Assembly: GCA_002425885.1 (NCBI GenBank)
Contig: DINC01000278.1
Coordinates: 25,974-33,862 of the forward strand
Length of the DNA stretch: 7,889 bases
Direction of reading: 5' to 3'
From: Spirochaetia bacterium UBA5550
Lineage (GTDB): Bacteria > Spirochaetota > UBA4802 > UBA5550
The translations under genes and the position numbers were made by a program. This document shows positions 1-7,578 of the stretch, piece after piece; position 1 is the first letter of the stretch; each line of letters begins with the position of its first letter. A model generated the notes under the pieces. The model was not told the DNA's origin. It worked only from the letters and a program-made list of their open reading frames with translations, and did no database searches.

Positions 1-1780
1 TGTTCAGCATCTTCTCAAGGGGGATTGCCCTCTCCTTTGAATCACACTTGCGGAATTCATTAAGCAGCCTGTCAGGAAGAGTATCATCCTTGCGCGAGAT
101 CCCCTCGGCGCAGTTCATCACTCTTTCAAGCACCTGCACCCTTGCACCCACACGGAGAAAAGCTGTCATCCCGAGTCTCTTACCTGTAACAGCAGACCAG
201 AGTTCCGGCCAGAGGCTCACATCAACAAATCTCATCGCAACGCCCGCCATAAGGTTCATCATGAACTTCAGCACCGGCCTCGGCGAATATTTCATTAACG
301 CTGTTTCCAGCTCATACGGAAAGACAGTGAACACGCAGGTCTGAAGGGAGTTTATGGCGGAGTAGATATCCTCCTGATACTTCACCATTGAAGCCTTGCT
401 CCTGTAAGAGTAGGCGTCCATGAGGCCAAGGTAAACCTCAAGCCCGAATGCCGTTGCTGACAGGTGACACGCCCCCCTGTTTGCCACAGCGTATGAAAGC
501 CCCTGGCCGAATGCTCCCCGCGGATCGTACGCTGCCATTTCAAGCCCTTTGACCTGGATTGCGAATCCCTCCCCGCCGTATTTTTTTGAACACCACCTTG
601 AACCCATTGCAAGGTCTTTACCGATCCCCTTCATATAAGCTATATCTTTTAAAACTTCACAAACACCTTCCGCTGACCCGAACTTCAGGTCCGAATTGAA
701 CAGTCCCCGCTCAGTGGCCTCCATAGCCCAGGCGATTGTTCCACCTGCTGTAATAGTATCCATACCCATCTGTGTACATATTTCGTTGAAGTCCGATATC
801 TTCACCGGATCAAAAATCTCAAGGTTTGACCCCATGAGCCCCACAGTTTCATATTCAGGTATCTGCCTTACGTGGCCGTCAATGTTCCCCTTATGTCCAC
901 AGAGAATTGTACAGGGTTTGCATGTGCTGTATGAAGTTTTAAACTTCTCAGCCATCTCCTCACCTGAAATTTTGTGAGCCTCTCCGTGAGTCCCCCCTGT
1001 AAAATTTCTAACAGGCAACAGCCCCCCTGCGTTGTTGAGATTAACGTTGGCATTGGTTCCGAAGTTCCTGTAGCTCCCTGCGGAGATATCATTTCCGTTT
1101 ATATAGTCAGTACCTTTCTTTTTCGCCTTCTCAAATTTTTTCTGATTCGCCGGAACAATTTTAAACTCCTTCCCTTTGGCTGATATGGCCTTGAGATTTT
1201 TCGAGCCCATTACCGCACCCATTCCTCCGCGCCCCAGGAACCTGTGGCCCGAAGCTACATTTGCATAAAGCACGAGGTTCTCCCCCGCAGGGCCTATGGC
1301 AAGCGCTCCGCCTGAATCTTTAGAAATCTCCTCCTGGGTTTTCTGTGTATCCATTCCCCAGAGTTTTTTCGCGTCCCTGAACTCAACTCCCTTAGAATCT
1401 ATATATAGATAAACCGGAGTATTTGCCTTACCTTTAACAATAAGGCCGTCCCACCCGGAAGTCTTCAGCGCCATGCCGAAAGCGCCGCCGCATGAGCATG
1501 ATGTCATTATCCCCGTAAGAGGGGATTTTGTTACAGCAGCAAATCTCCCTGAACATGGAGCCCCTGTACCCAGAAGCACCCCTGTATGTATTGCAATCAT
1601 GTTATCCTCACCAAGAGGATCAACTCCCGGTTCCATCCTGTCATATAAAAATTTAAGCGCCAGCCCCTTGCCGCCGAGGTAGAGCTTCAGGTCCTCCTTC
1701 GGAACTTCATATACGCTGAAGCTCTTTTTTGTCAGGTTAACTTCAAGGATCCTGTTGCTTGTGCCGGTTATCTCCTGCAT
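1..1780 (-). CDS. Aldehyde ferredoxin oxidoreductase family protein, 3' end beyond the window
   Basis: Members oxidise aldehydes to carboxylic acids in the cytoplasm, passing electrons to ferredoxin through a [4Fe-4S] cluster and a tungsten (or molybdenum) bis-pterin cofactor. I translated 593 codons without a stop or frameshift. The N-terminal domain has YLGGKG (34-39) and the pterin-binding signature GRGGMGAVMGSKNLKAI (183-199). Cluster ligands are C287, C290 and C294 (CxxCxxxC), with C482 (NSLQTCVF) as the probable fourth. PEYETVGLMGSN (307-318) and NRGACHL (434-440) are further family motifs. The C-terminal SRKDDTLPDRLL stretch falls shortly before the left edge, and full-length members run to roughly 600-620 residues, so only a short tail should be missing. 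The start is well supported by AAGGAG seven bases upstream. An SCSCGG motif (C95, C97) sits where many relatives lack cysteines. The aldehyde substrate cannot be read from sequence. The gene lies in an operon with the MoaD-like gene upstream. Confidence 0.95.
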   Translation of the reverse strand, partial: MQEITGTSNRILEVNLTKKSFSVYEVPKEDLKLYLGGKGLALKFLYDRMEPGVDPLGEDNMIAIHTGVLLGTGAPCSGRFAAVTKSPLTGIMTSCSCGGAFGMALKTSGWDGLIVKGKANTPVYLYIDSKGVEFRDAKKLWGMDTQKTQEEISKDSGGALAIGPAGENLVLYANVASGHRFLGRGGMGAVMGSKNLKAISAKGKEFKIVPANQKKFEKAKKKGTDYINGNDISAGSYRNFGTNANVNLNNAGGLLPVRNFTGGTHGEAHKISGEEMAEKFKTSYSTCKPCTILCGHKGNIDGHVRQIPEYETVGLMGSNLEIFDPVKISDFNEICTQMGMDTITAGGTIAWAMEATERGLFNSDLKFGSAEGVCEVLKDIAYMKGIGKDLAMGSRWCSKKYGGEGFAIQVKGLEMAAYDPRGAFGQGLSYAVANRGACHLSATAFGLEVYLGLMDAYSYRSKASMVKYQEDIYSAINSLQTCVFTVFPYELETALMKYSPRPVLKFMMNLMAGVAMRFVDVSLWPELWSAVTGKRLGMTAFLRVGARVQVLERVMNCAEGISRKDDTLPDRLLNEFRKCDSKERAIPLEKMLN

Positions 1781-1787
1781 AACATTT

Positions 1788-1793
1788 CTCCTT
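1788..1793 (-). promoter_or_regulatory. Ribosome binding site of the AOR gene
   Basis: AAGGAG is placed seven bases before the ATG at 1780-1778. It fixes this start over the out-of-frame ATG that lies immediately upstream. Confidence 0.75.
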
Positions 1794-1831
1794 CATTTTT
1801 TATTTTTCTTTAACAGGCTTTTTGAGGAGGT

Positions 1832-2086
1832 TCATCCCCCTCCTGATATTTTAAGACATGAAATCTCTGCTGATTCCATAAATTTCGTCCGAAGATTAAT
1901 CCTCTCCCCTCCCGAAAAAAAAACGTATCCGGAAAGTTTTTGAAGTCCTGAATCAGCAATAATATTCTTCAGTCTTGTCCCTTTATTAACTTTGATTATT
2001 ACCCCGGAATTAACATTATAATCAGGAATTTTAAGCTCTTTTTCCAAACCGGAGTACAGTTTTAATGTAATTATTATATCTTCCAT
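1832..2086 (-). CDS. MoaD/ThiS-family sulfur carrier protein, AOR-associated
   Basis: This is an 84-residue ubiquitin-like (beta-grasp) protein. Such proteins are adenylated by a MoeB/E1-like enzyme and thiocarboxylated at the C-terminal Gly-Gly, then donate sulfur in pterin-dithiolene or thiamin synthesis. The visible pattern is a first strand IIITLKLYSGLEKEL (4-18), a helix TRLKNIIADSGL (37-48), a turn-strand VFFSGGERINL (55-65), and the tail EISCLKISGGG (74-84). The tail corresponds to the family's usual ending in GG, here with three glycines. MoaD paralogues next to AOR genes are known and are thought to serve the tungsten or molybdenum cofactor of that enzyme. The gene ends 51 bp before the AOR start on the same strand, so an operon is very likely. 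No Shine-Dalgarno is obvious before the ATG because the leader is AT-rich. The start is chosen because it gives the canonical length and first strand. ThiS is possible from sequence alone, but the context favours the pterin role. Confidence 0.85.
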   Translation of the reverse strand: MEDIIITLKLYSGLEKELKIPDYNVNSGVIIKVNKGTRLKNIIADSGLQKLSGYVFFSGGERINLRTKFMESAEISCLKISGGG

Positions 2087-2206
2087 AAAATTTTAAAGGA
2101 ATAATCAAATTCAGGACAGTCTATGCTATTATTAACAGAAATTCCGGAGAGATCGTCCGAATCTATATATCCGGACAGATTTTTTATGAAAACCGGAGAA
2201 AATAAC

Positions 2207-3298
2207 TCATTTCATAGTTTTACTTTTGCGGAACTCAAGAGGGGTTATCCCGGCAATTTTTGTGAACGCATCATAAAAGGTGGATTTTGAATTGAACCCT
2301 GCTTCGTAGGCGATATTGAGCACAGTCCACTCTGTTTTTTCGAGAAGAAGTTCCTTGGCGTATTCAACGCGGTAGGTATTTACGAAAGTGTTAAAATTCA
2401 TATTAAGCCTTTCATTAAGAAGCTGGGAGAGCTGGTGATGGGTTATATCGAGGATTATTGCCACATCCTTCAGTGTAATCTCCTCGTTAAGGAAAAGCCT
2501 TTCACTCTTCATCACCGCGTCAAGACTTACCATAAGAGTATCGACATCAACACCTTTTAAAAGAGATCTCGAATAATTCCCCTTTTTCACATTCATAGAT
2601 AGGAGTTGAAGAAAATGAGGATACCTGATGCTCACCAGGTATGTAAAGATAAAACATATTGAGATTAATATAGCACTATACCTTATAAATCCGCTGTCAC
2701 CGGCAAGATACCCGGGCACCGCAAGGAGCGTTGACATGGTTGATCCTATAGAATAAAGAAAGGTTATCCATACAATATTATTCCCCTCCCCTGCTTTTAA
2801 CGAATGAACGAGTATTTTTATAAGAGCAAGATGATACATAAGCAGCTGAAAAAGCCCGCCTGCCGCAGTCAGTTTGAATATCAGTACACCTGCGGAGTTA
2901 CTCCCTGAAAAAAAATCATGGACAATGGCAGTTTTGATATCACGGTCAAGCAGTACGAGGTATGTGTCCAGTATCAGAGCAAGAAGCGCAGGTAGAAAAA
3001 AAAGGTAAAACCTTCGCGGAAGCTCAACTCCGGGAAAAGCAACAACATAGTAGGCATAATAGAGTACCGGAGAAAAAACAAAGATCACGGTTGAATGATA
3101 CGAAATAAGCTCCGGACTTACAAGAATCGAATGAGTAACTACAGAATAAAACTGAAGAAGTATAACTCCCATAAGGCTGAAGAGAATAAATAGATTAATA
3201 TTCTCCCTTTTTCTCTTTTTAACCACAAGCTGTCCCGCTGCTGTGAGAAAGCAGGAGAGTCCTGAGAAGAATATAAAATTTTCTGAAATTGTGATCAT
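2207..3298 (-). CDS. Membrane-bound AraC-family transcriptional regulator (seven predicted helices plus HTH)
   Basis: This 363-residue protein has an N-terminal membrane half and a C-terminal AraC/XylS DNA-binding domain. By eye, hydrophobic segments lie near 7-25, 35-57, 68-88, 97-117, 135-165, 175-197 and 205-225. A short linker leads to the AraC domain at about 255-358. The first helix-turn-helix lies in ITLKDVAIILDITHHQLSQLL (274-294). The second is in VLNIAYEAGFNSKSTFYDAF (326-345), followed by the family hallmark GITPLEFRK (350-358). Regulators of this layout are thought to act from the membrane, sensing a ligand or membrane state, and there is no receiver domain. A weak GGTGA site lies about six bases before the ATG. 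The gene is divergent from the hybrid kinase and 120 bp upstream of the MoaD-like/AOR operon on the same strand, so AOR control or autoregulation is plausible but inferred. Confidence 0.9.
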   Translation of the reverse strand: MITISENFIFFSGLSCFLTAAGQLVVKKRKRENINLFILFSLMGVILLQFYSVVTHSILVSPELISYHSTVIFVFSPVLYYAYYVVAFPGVELPRRFYLFFLPALLALILDTYLVLLDRDIKTAIVHDFFSGSNSAGVLIFKLTAAGGLFQLLMYHLALIKILVHSLKAGEGNNIVWITFLYSIGSTMSTLLAVPGYLAGDSGFIRYSAILISICFIFTYLVSIRYPHFLQLLSMNVKKGNYSRSLLKGVDVDTLMVSLDAVMKSERLFLNEEITLKDVAIILDITHHQLSQLLNERLNMNFNTFVNTYRVEYAKELLLEKTEWTVLNIAYEAGFNSKSTFYDAFTKIAGITPLEFRKSKTMK

Positions 3299-3319
3299 TA
3301 AAATTCACCGCTGCTGCAA

Positions 3320-3349
3320 ATATTACAATATACAGCGGCTTAACTTCAA
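3320..3349 (-). promoter_or_regulatory. Candidate sigma70 promoter of the membrane AraC gene
   Basis: Reading the minus strand, TTGAAG (3349-3344), an 18-base spacer and TAATAT (3325-3320) match four of six consensus bases in each box. Transcription would begin about 14 bases before the start codon, just far enough to include the weak GGTGA site. The -10 box lies inside a nested inverted repeat. Confidence 0.4.
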
Positions 3350-3413
3350 GCGTTTTCTCACTGGAGGAATAACATTTCAGGTAAATATATTTCATTTAAG
3401 TTTTCGCAGGAGG

Positions 3414-3442
3414 TTGATTATCCCATAATTTGTAATTACTAT
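3414..3442 (+). promoter_or_regulatory. Candidate sigma70 promoter of the hybrid kinase gene
   Basis: TTGATT (3414-3419), a 17-base spacer and TACTAT (3437-3442) give four of six matches per box with ideal spacing, about 31 bases before the kinase ATG. The palindrome GTAATTAC (3432-3439) overlaps the -10 box and could bind a regulator. No strong Shine-Dalgarno follows; GGA at 3458-3460 is the closest candidate and sits far upstream. Confidence 0.45.
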
Positions 3443-3473
3443 AGAATAGAGATTACCGGAATGAAATTCTAAC

Positions 3474-6119
3474 ATGACAGAGATATACCAAAAAACACCA
3501 AAAAGAGACCTTCTGCTTAAACCTCTCATATCCATAATTCTTCTTGCGGGTATAACAATCGGCACATTCCTTTTCTTTCATCAGCAATGGATAGAATCTC
3601 TCTCAGAAAAGGTTGAGCTTCAGCACCGCCGGAATATCTCACAGATTGCCGTCATTGCCCGCAACACAATAGAACCGATACTCATTCAATACCGGGGAGG
3701 AAAAATCGGGCGCAACAAAGCAATCAATGAAATACGTAAAACAGTACGCCAGATGACCTATAGAGACGGATACGGGGATAACTACGTATTCATGAGCGCC
3801 TATGACGGCACAATGCTGGTTCAGCCCTTTGAACCTCACAAGGAGATGACAAACCAGTGGGACCTGCGTGACAATAACAGGGTATACATAATCAGGGAAC
3901 TGGTTAAAGCGGCAAAATCGTACCCCGATGGATCTTTTGTAAAATATCATTACTATCTGCCTGAAGTTCACTCTCTACAGGAGAAGCTTGCTTACGTTAT
4001 CGGTATACCTGAACTTGAGTGCTATATAGGTACCGGTATGTATATGCAGATGGCAGTTCAGGAGCAGAAAGATATTCTGAAAAGAGTCAAATTCAGCTCC
4101 ATCCTGTTTTTTATATCTATACTTATACCTCTCTCAGTTGCAATGCTCTTTATTCTAAACAGAAACCGGCTGCTCTTAAATGAAATCAGTTCACGTGAGG
4201 CAATTGAAGATGAACTGAAAAAGAGCGAAGAGAAATACCGCTCGATCTTTGAAAACGTCCCCCAGGGTATTTACCAGACAGAACCTGACGGACGTTTCAG
4301 GAATGCCAATAAAACTCTCGCTAAAATGTACGGCTATACTTCCGCTGAAGAGATGATTAAAAATACATTTAATATAGCTGAACAGTATTACGCGGAACCC
4401 TGTTACAGAGAAAACTTTCTGCGAATGATGAAAGAGAAAGGGTATGTTGAAAAATTTTTAACAAAATTCAAAAGAATAGACGGCACCTTTTTCTGGGGAA
4501 CAAATAACGCGAGAGAAGTAAAAGATGAGAATGGCAATGTGCTTTACTACGAAGGATCTATCGAAGACATTACGAGTTTGATTGAAGCTCAAACAAAGGC
4601 AGAACAGTCAGAAGAAAAATTTTCTAAAATATTTTTAACTTCACCTGAATTAATTGCCATAACCCGTCTCTATGACGGAAAATTTATCGATGTTAATCCC
4701 GGATTTGAAAAAATTACCGGCTGGAGAAAAGACGAACTGGCAGGTCTCACGTCACTTGACATTAACTTCTGGAATGATATCTCCCATCGGCAGGAGATGT
4801 TTGATGAACTTAAAACAGCAGGGACTGTTCTTTACAGGGAAGTAAATTTCAGGCGTAAAGACGGCACACTCCGTAACGGGATATACTCTGCCAGGACAAT
4901 CACCATTGCTGATGAAGAGTGCCTTGTCTTCGCCATGCACGACATTACTAAAAACAAACAGATGGCGGAGGAGCAGCGCAGGCTGGAGCAGCAATTATTC
5001 CACTCCCAGAAGATGGATGCAATCGGAAAACTTGCCGGAGGAGTAGCCCATGACTTCAACAATATCCTTGGGGGTATTCAGGGCCTTGTATCACTGATGC
5101 TTATTAAAAGCCCTCCAGATGACCCGATGCATAACAGACTGACAAAAATCGAGGAACAGATACAGAGAGGTTCATCCCTCACAAAACAGCTTCTCAATCT
5201 TGCGCATGAAGGTAAAAACGAAAAAACTGTAATTGACATCAATGAACTTCTCCGTAAAAGCGTTGAGATTTTTACAGAAACAAAAAAAGGCATTGAAATC
5301 AGTTTCAAGCCGGGGAGCAATATTCATCCTATTAAAGCTGACTCCGGGCAGATCGATCAGGTTATACTCAATCTTTTAATCAATGCGGATCACGCAATGC
5401 CTGATGGCGGATTTATAACTCTTCAAACAGATAATATTACTATCAATGAAAAAGACTCAAAAAGATTTGAACTGATACCCGGCGACTATGTAAAGATTTC
5501 TGTATCAGATACCGGGACCGGCATGGACAGCGGAACAGTGAAAAAAATCTTTGAACCATTCTTCACAACAAAAGCCGAAAGAGGGGGCACCGGTCTTGGA
5601 CTCGCCTCAGCATACGGAATTATACGGAACCATGATGGGGTACTCAGCGTTTACAGCGAGCCTGGACACGGCAGCACATTTAATATTTATCTTCCTTCGT
5701 CATGCGAAGCAATTAAAGAAGAGAGTCTCCCGGTAAATAATATTTTTTACGGAAGCGGGACAATACTGATAGTTGATGATGAGCATTCGATACTTGAAGC
5801 AGTTTCTGAGATGCTTCATTTGCTGGGATACAGGGTTTTACAGGCTTCTTCAGGGGAGGAAGCGATCTCAATTTACAGTGAGCAGAAAGATACAGTAAGC
5901 CTTGTTATACTGGACATGATAATGCCTGTGATGAGCGGTTCCCAGGTACTCAAGGCTCTTCGTGAAATTGATCCTGAGGTAAAAGTCATTCTCTCCAGCG
6001 GTTACGTTATGCAGGGAAACGCGGTAAAAGTTCTTGCGGATGAATACAGCAGTTTTATGCAGAAACCCTATAGCATCATTGACCTGTCACGGCTTGTGCA
6101 TGAAGCAATTAATTCATAA
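3474..6119 (+). CDS. Cache-PAS-PAS hybrid sensor histidine kinase with C-terminal receiver domain
   Basis: This is an 881-residue inner-membrane sensor kinase. The first transmembrane helix is at about 16-35. An extracytoplasmic single Cache (sCache_2-like) domain spans about 45-200, including [15 protein letters not shown] (104-118), DLRDNN (130-135) and [18 protein letters not shown] (174-191). A second helix lies at about 208-228. Two cytoplasmic PAS domains follow (about 251-370 and 380-495), each ending in a DIT motif. The dimerisation domain has [11 protein letters not shown] with phospho-acceptor H526. The ATPase domain shows an N box (N633, N637), DTGTGM (679-684), FEPFFTTK (693-700) and GGTGLGL (704-710). 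The receiver has D768/D769, phospho-acceptor D814, S841/S842 and K864, so all key residues are present. Cache domains of this type often bind small carboxylates or similar ligands; the ligand here is unknown. There is no HPt or DNA-binding output, so the partner lies elsewhere. The start is kept because the first helix begins only 15 residues later. Confidence 0.95.
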   Translation: MTEIYQKTPKRDLLLKPLISIILLAGITIGTFLFFHQQWIESLSEKVELQHRRNISQIAVIARNTIEPILIQYRGGKIGRNKAINEIRKTVRQMTYRDGYGDNYVFMSAYDGTMLVQPFEPHKEMTNQWDLRDNNRVYIIRELVKAAKSYPDGSFVKYHYYLPEVHSLQEKLAYVIGIPELECYIGTGMYMQMAVQEQKDILKRVKFSSILFFISILIPLSVAMLFILNRNRLLLNEISSREAIEDELKKSEEKYRSIFENVPQGIYQTEPDGRFRNANKTLAKMYGYTSAEEMIKNTFNIAEQYYAEPCYRENFLRMMKEKGYVEKFLTKFKRIDGTFFWGTNNAREVKDENGNVLYYEGSIEDITSLIEAQTKAEQSEEKFSKIFLTSPELIAITRLYDGKFIDVNPGFEKITGWRKDELAGLTSLDINFWNDISHRQEMFDELKTAGTVLYREVNFRRKDGTLRNGIYSARTITIADEECLVFAMHDITKNKQMAEEQRRLEQQLFHSQKMDAIGKLAGGVAHDFNNILGGIQGLVSLMLIKSPPDDPMHNRLTKIEEQIQRGSSLTKQLLNLAHEGKNEKTVIDINELLRKSVEIFTETKKGIEISFKPGSNIHPIKADSGQIDQVILNLLINADHAMPDGGFITLQTDNITINEKDSKRFELIPGDYVKISVSDTGTGMDSGTVKKIFEPFFTTKAERGGTGLGLASAYGIIRNHDGVLSVYSEPGHGSTFNIYLPSSCEAIKEESLPVNNIFYGSGTILIVDDEHSILEAVSEMLHLLGYRVLQASSGEEAISIYSEQKDTVSLVILDMIMPVMSGSQVLKALREIDPEVKVILSSGYVMQGNAVKVLADEYSSFMQKPYSIIDLSRLVHEAINS

Positions 6120-6135
6120 CGGAGAGCCGGTTATA

Positions 6136-6534
6136 TCACTGCTTCTTCAAAGACCCCGCGCAGGCATCACCCTCCTCCGCACCTTCGAGCCATTTTTTTA
6201 AATCAGCGGTCCGCTCTTCGGTGAGATCTTTCAGGAGAAAAAGCTGGCACATGGATCGTGCTGAACCTGCTCTGCTGCTGTATTCAGAGAACTTCAGTTT
6301 AATCTCCGCGTCACGGAACATAATCCAGAGGTTTTGTGATTCCTTCAGGTTACGGATAAATACTTTATCAGATTTATACTCTTTCAGTATCTTATTGTAG
6401 ACTTCATTAAGCGCTGTGTCAGCAAGTTTGTAGTCCTGCATTGCTGCGTAGGTCATTTCAGCCTGGGTTTGTGAATAGAGGTTTACTGATAGAAAAACAA
6501 CTATGATAAACAATACACTTCTGAATTTATTCAT
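6136..6534 (-). CDS. Secreted LprI/DUF1311-family protein
   Basis: This 132-residue exported protein has a signal peptide with hydrophobic core SVLFIIVVFLSVNLYS (6-21). The mature part follows the DUF1311 (lysozyme inhibitor LprI N-terminal) pattern: EMTYAAMQDYKLADTALNEVY (26-46), an amphipathic stretch with NLKESQNLWIMFRDAEI (62-78), and LFLLKDLTEERTADLKKWL (98-116). Mycobacterium tuberculosis LprI inhibits lysozyme; for most family members the role is unproven. The cysteines that often pair in this family are not at the usual places. Position 29 is tyrosine where relatives usually have cysteine, and a leucine precedes KDLTEERT. C96 and C125 are the only cysteines and might pair instead. No lipobox is visible, so a periplasmic rather than lipid-anchored protein is expected. 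The start lies six bases after the stop of the 329-residue gene, whose last codons supply GAGGAG as ribosome binding site, indicating translational coupling. Confidence 0.85.
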   Translation of the reverse strand: MNKFRSVLFIIVVFLSVNLYSQTQAEMTYAAMQDYKLADTALNEVYNKILKEYKSDKVFIRNLKESQNLWIMFRDAEIKLKFSEYSSRAGSARSMCQLFLLKDLTEERTADLKKWLEGAEEGDACAGSLKKQ

Positions 6535-6540
6535 CGCAGA

Positions 6541-7530
6541 CTACTCCTCTTTAATAAATTCCAGATACTTCCGGTCACATTTTTTAAAACAGATATACTG
6601 ATTCATGGAATTCCCATAATTCTGTATAATGATTTTCCCGTCAAAATATATTCCTTCCACAGCTGCATTATCACCGCTGCGCAGAGTACCATTGAAAACA
6701 ATATAAACCTGTTCATCACTTTTGTCAACAGCAAGTTTTCCTGAACTCTTTACACCTTTACCGCCGATTGAATAGGTATATCCGTTGTTTTCTTTTTTAA
6801 TTGTTATAACTAAATCACAAGCCTGATCATCTGAGAGCTTATAGGTTCCGGAGTAATCGTGTTCACTGACCCTGGTATAATCTATAAGAATATACCTGCT
6901 CTTCCCTTTTTCTGTTACCTTCTGAAGTGTCGCCTTCATTTTTTCTGTTATCTGCGGGACATCATCAGGTGAAGCTTTTTTCCATACATTCTCATTTGCA
7001 TGAGTATCACCAACCCATCCTGAACCTGCGCTGTAGACATTTACTGTTGCGATGAATGTATTATTGCCGTTATCATATAAACTCACTATCTGCGAAAAAT
7101 CATACTCCTCACCTGTTGCATCTGTTGTGTAGTACCAGCCCTCTCTGTATTCAATGCCGCTGTCATCAATGGACTGGTGCCTGGTAATTTTCTTACCGAA
7201 AAATTTCATCACTGTCTCATCAATGTATGAAGCTTTGCTCTTTACCTGGTACTCTTTGCCGCCTTTTGTAAAACGCTTTTCATTGTTTTTGTAGTTGTGA
7301 TAGATGCTGAACTCGATGAGTTTGATATCGCTGATTTTATCTTTGGCAAAAGGTTCAACGAAGACTTCGGAGAAGTTGCTGAAGAAGGTGTTGAACTGTT
7401 TCTTTTCGGAAGGTGTGAGTTTGACTTCTTTGCCTGGGGATTGGGCGAAGGCTGCCATAGTGATGGTTGTAAAAAGTAATACAAAAAATATTTTAATACT
7501 GTACTTTGTCACAAAATATTCTATTTTCAT
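6541..7530 (-). CDS. Secreted protein of unknown function, two-domain, 329 residues
   Basis: I do not assign a known family. A clear signal peptide (IKIFFVLLFTTITMAAFA, 12-29) is followed by a probable AFA|Q cleavage site, so the protein is exported. The mature region looks like two parts. Residues about 38-218 are mixed alpha/beta, beginning with a charged helix LTPSEKKQFNTFFSNFSEVF (38-57) and containing VNVYSAGSGWVGDTHANENVW (163-183). Residues about 225-325 look like a small beta-rich domain: YSGTYKL (226-232), then repeated strands, then VEGIYFDGKIIIQNYGNSMN (291-310) and CFKKCDRKYLEF. Cysteines 238, 314 and 318 lie only in this second part and could form a disulphide. GGGGA lies five bases before the ATG. 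The gene is first in an operon with the LprI-like gene. The pairing suggests an envelope or periplasmic role, but that is inference. Confidence 0.85.
   Translation of the reverse strand: MKIEYFVTKYSIKIFFVLLFTTITMAAFAQSPGKEVKLTPSEKKQFNTFFSNFSEVFVEPFAKDKISDIKLIEFSIYHNYKNNEKRFTKGGKEYQVKSKASYIDETVMKFFGKKITRHQSIDDSGIEYREGWYYTTDATGEEYDFSQIVSLYDNGNNTFIATVNVYSAGSGWVGDTHANENVWKKASPDDVPQITEKMKATLQKVTEKGKSRYILIDYTRVSEHDYSGTYKLSDDQACDLVITIKKENNGYTYSIGGKGVKSSGKLAVDKSDEQVYIVFNGTLRSGDNAAVEGIYFDGKIIIQNYGNSMNQYICFKKCDRKYLEFIKEE
6544..6549 (-). promoter_or_regulatory. Coupling ribosome binding site of the LprI-like gene
   Basis: The last two glutamate codons (GAG GAG) of the 329-residue protein form a Shine-Dalgarno sequence. 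The TAG stop follows at once and the LprI-like ATG is nine bases after the GAGGAG. Ribosomes ending the first gene would be well placed to start the second. Confidence 0.6.
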
Positions 7531-7578
7531 TAATTTCCCCGTTTATTATTATCTGCCTTTGTTATCCGGGTATCTGAA

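Noticed and set aside
48..1682. Several open frames of 60-100 codons on both strands inside the AOR gene
   Set aside because: They lie in other frames of a continuous 593-codon gene with clear family motifs, and none has a recognisable protein pattern.
2155..2185. GTCCG/CGGAC hairpin followed by AGA and six T on the plus strand, resembling a terminator
   Set aside because: No plus-strand gene lies upstream. On the minus strand, where the neighbouring genes run, the structure is not followed by a T-tract. It is kept only as a possible operator element.
2087..2206. Possible Moco/Tuco riboswitch in the leader of the MoaD-like gene
   Set aside because: The 120-base gap is AT-rich and shows only short stems, without the long GC-rich multi-helix layout expected of that motif. 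A covariance-model search with the Rfam Moco RNA motif would decide.
3461..3472. Upstream ATG AAA TTC TAA frame just before the kinase start
   Set aside because: Three codons with no ribosome binding site is what chance gives in AT-rich sequence.
6116..6134. Imperfect hairpin between the convergent kinase and LprI-like genes
   Set aside because: The stem is only five plus two base pairs with a bulged G, and there is no T-tract on either strand. It is too weak to call a terminator.
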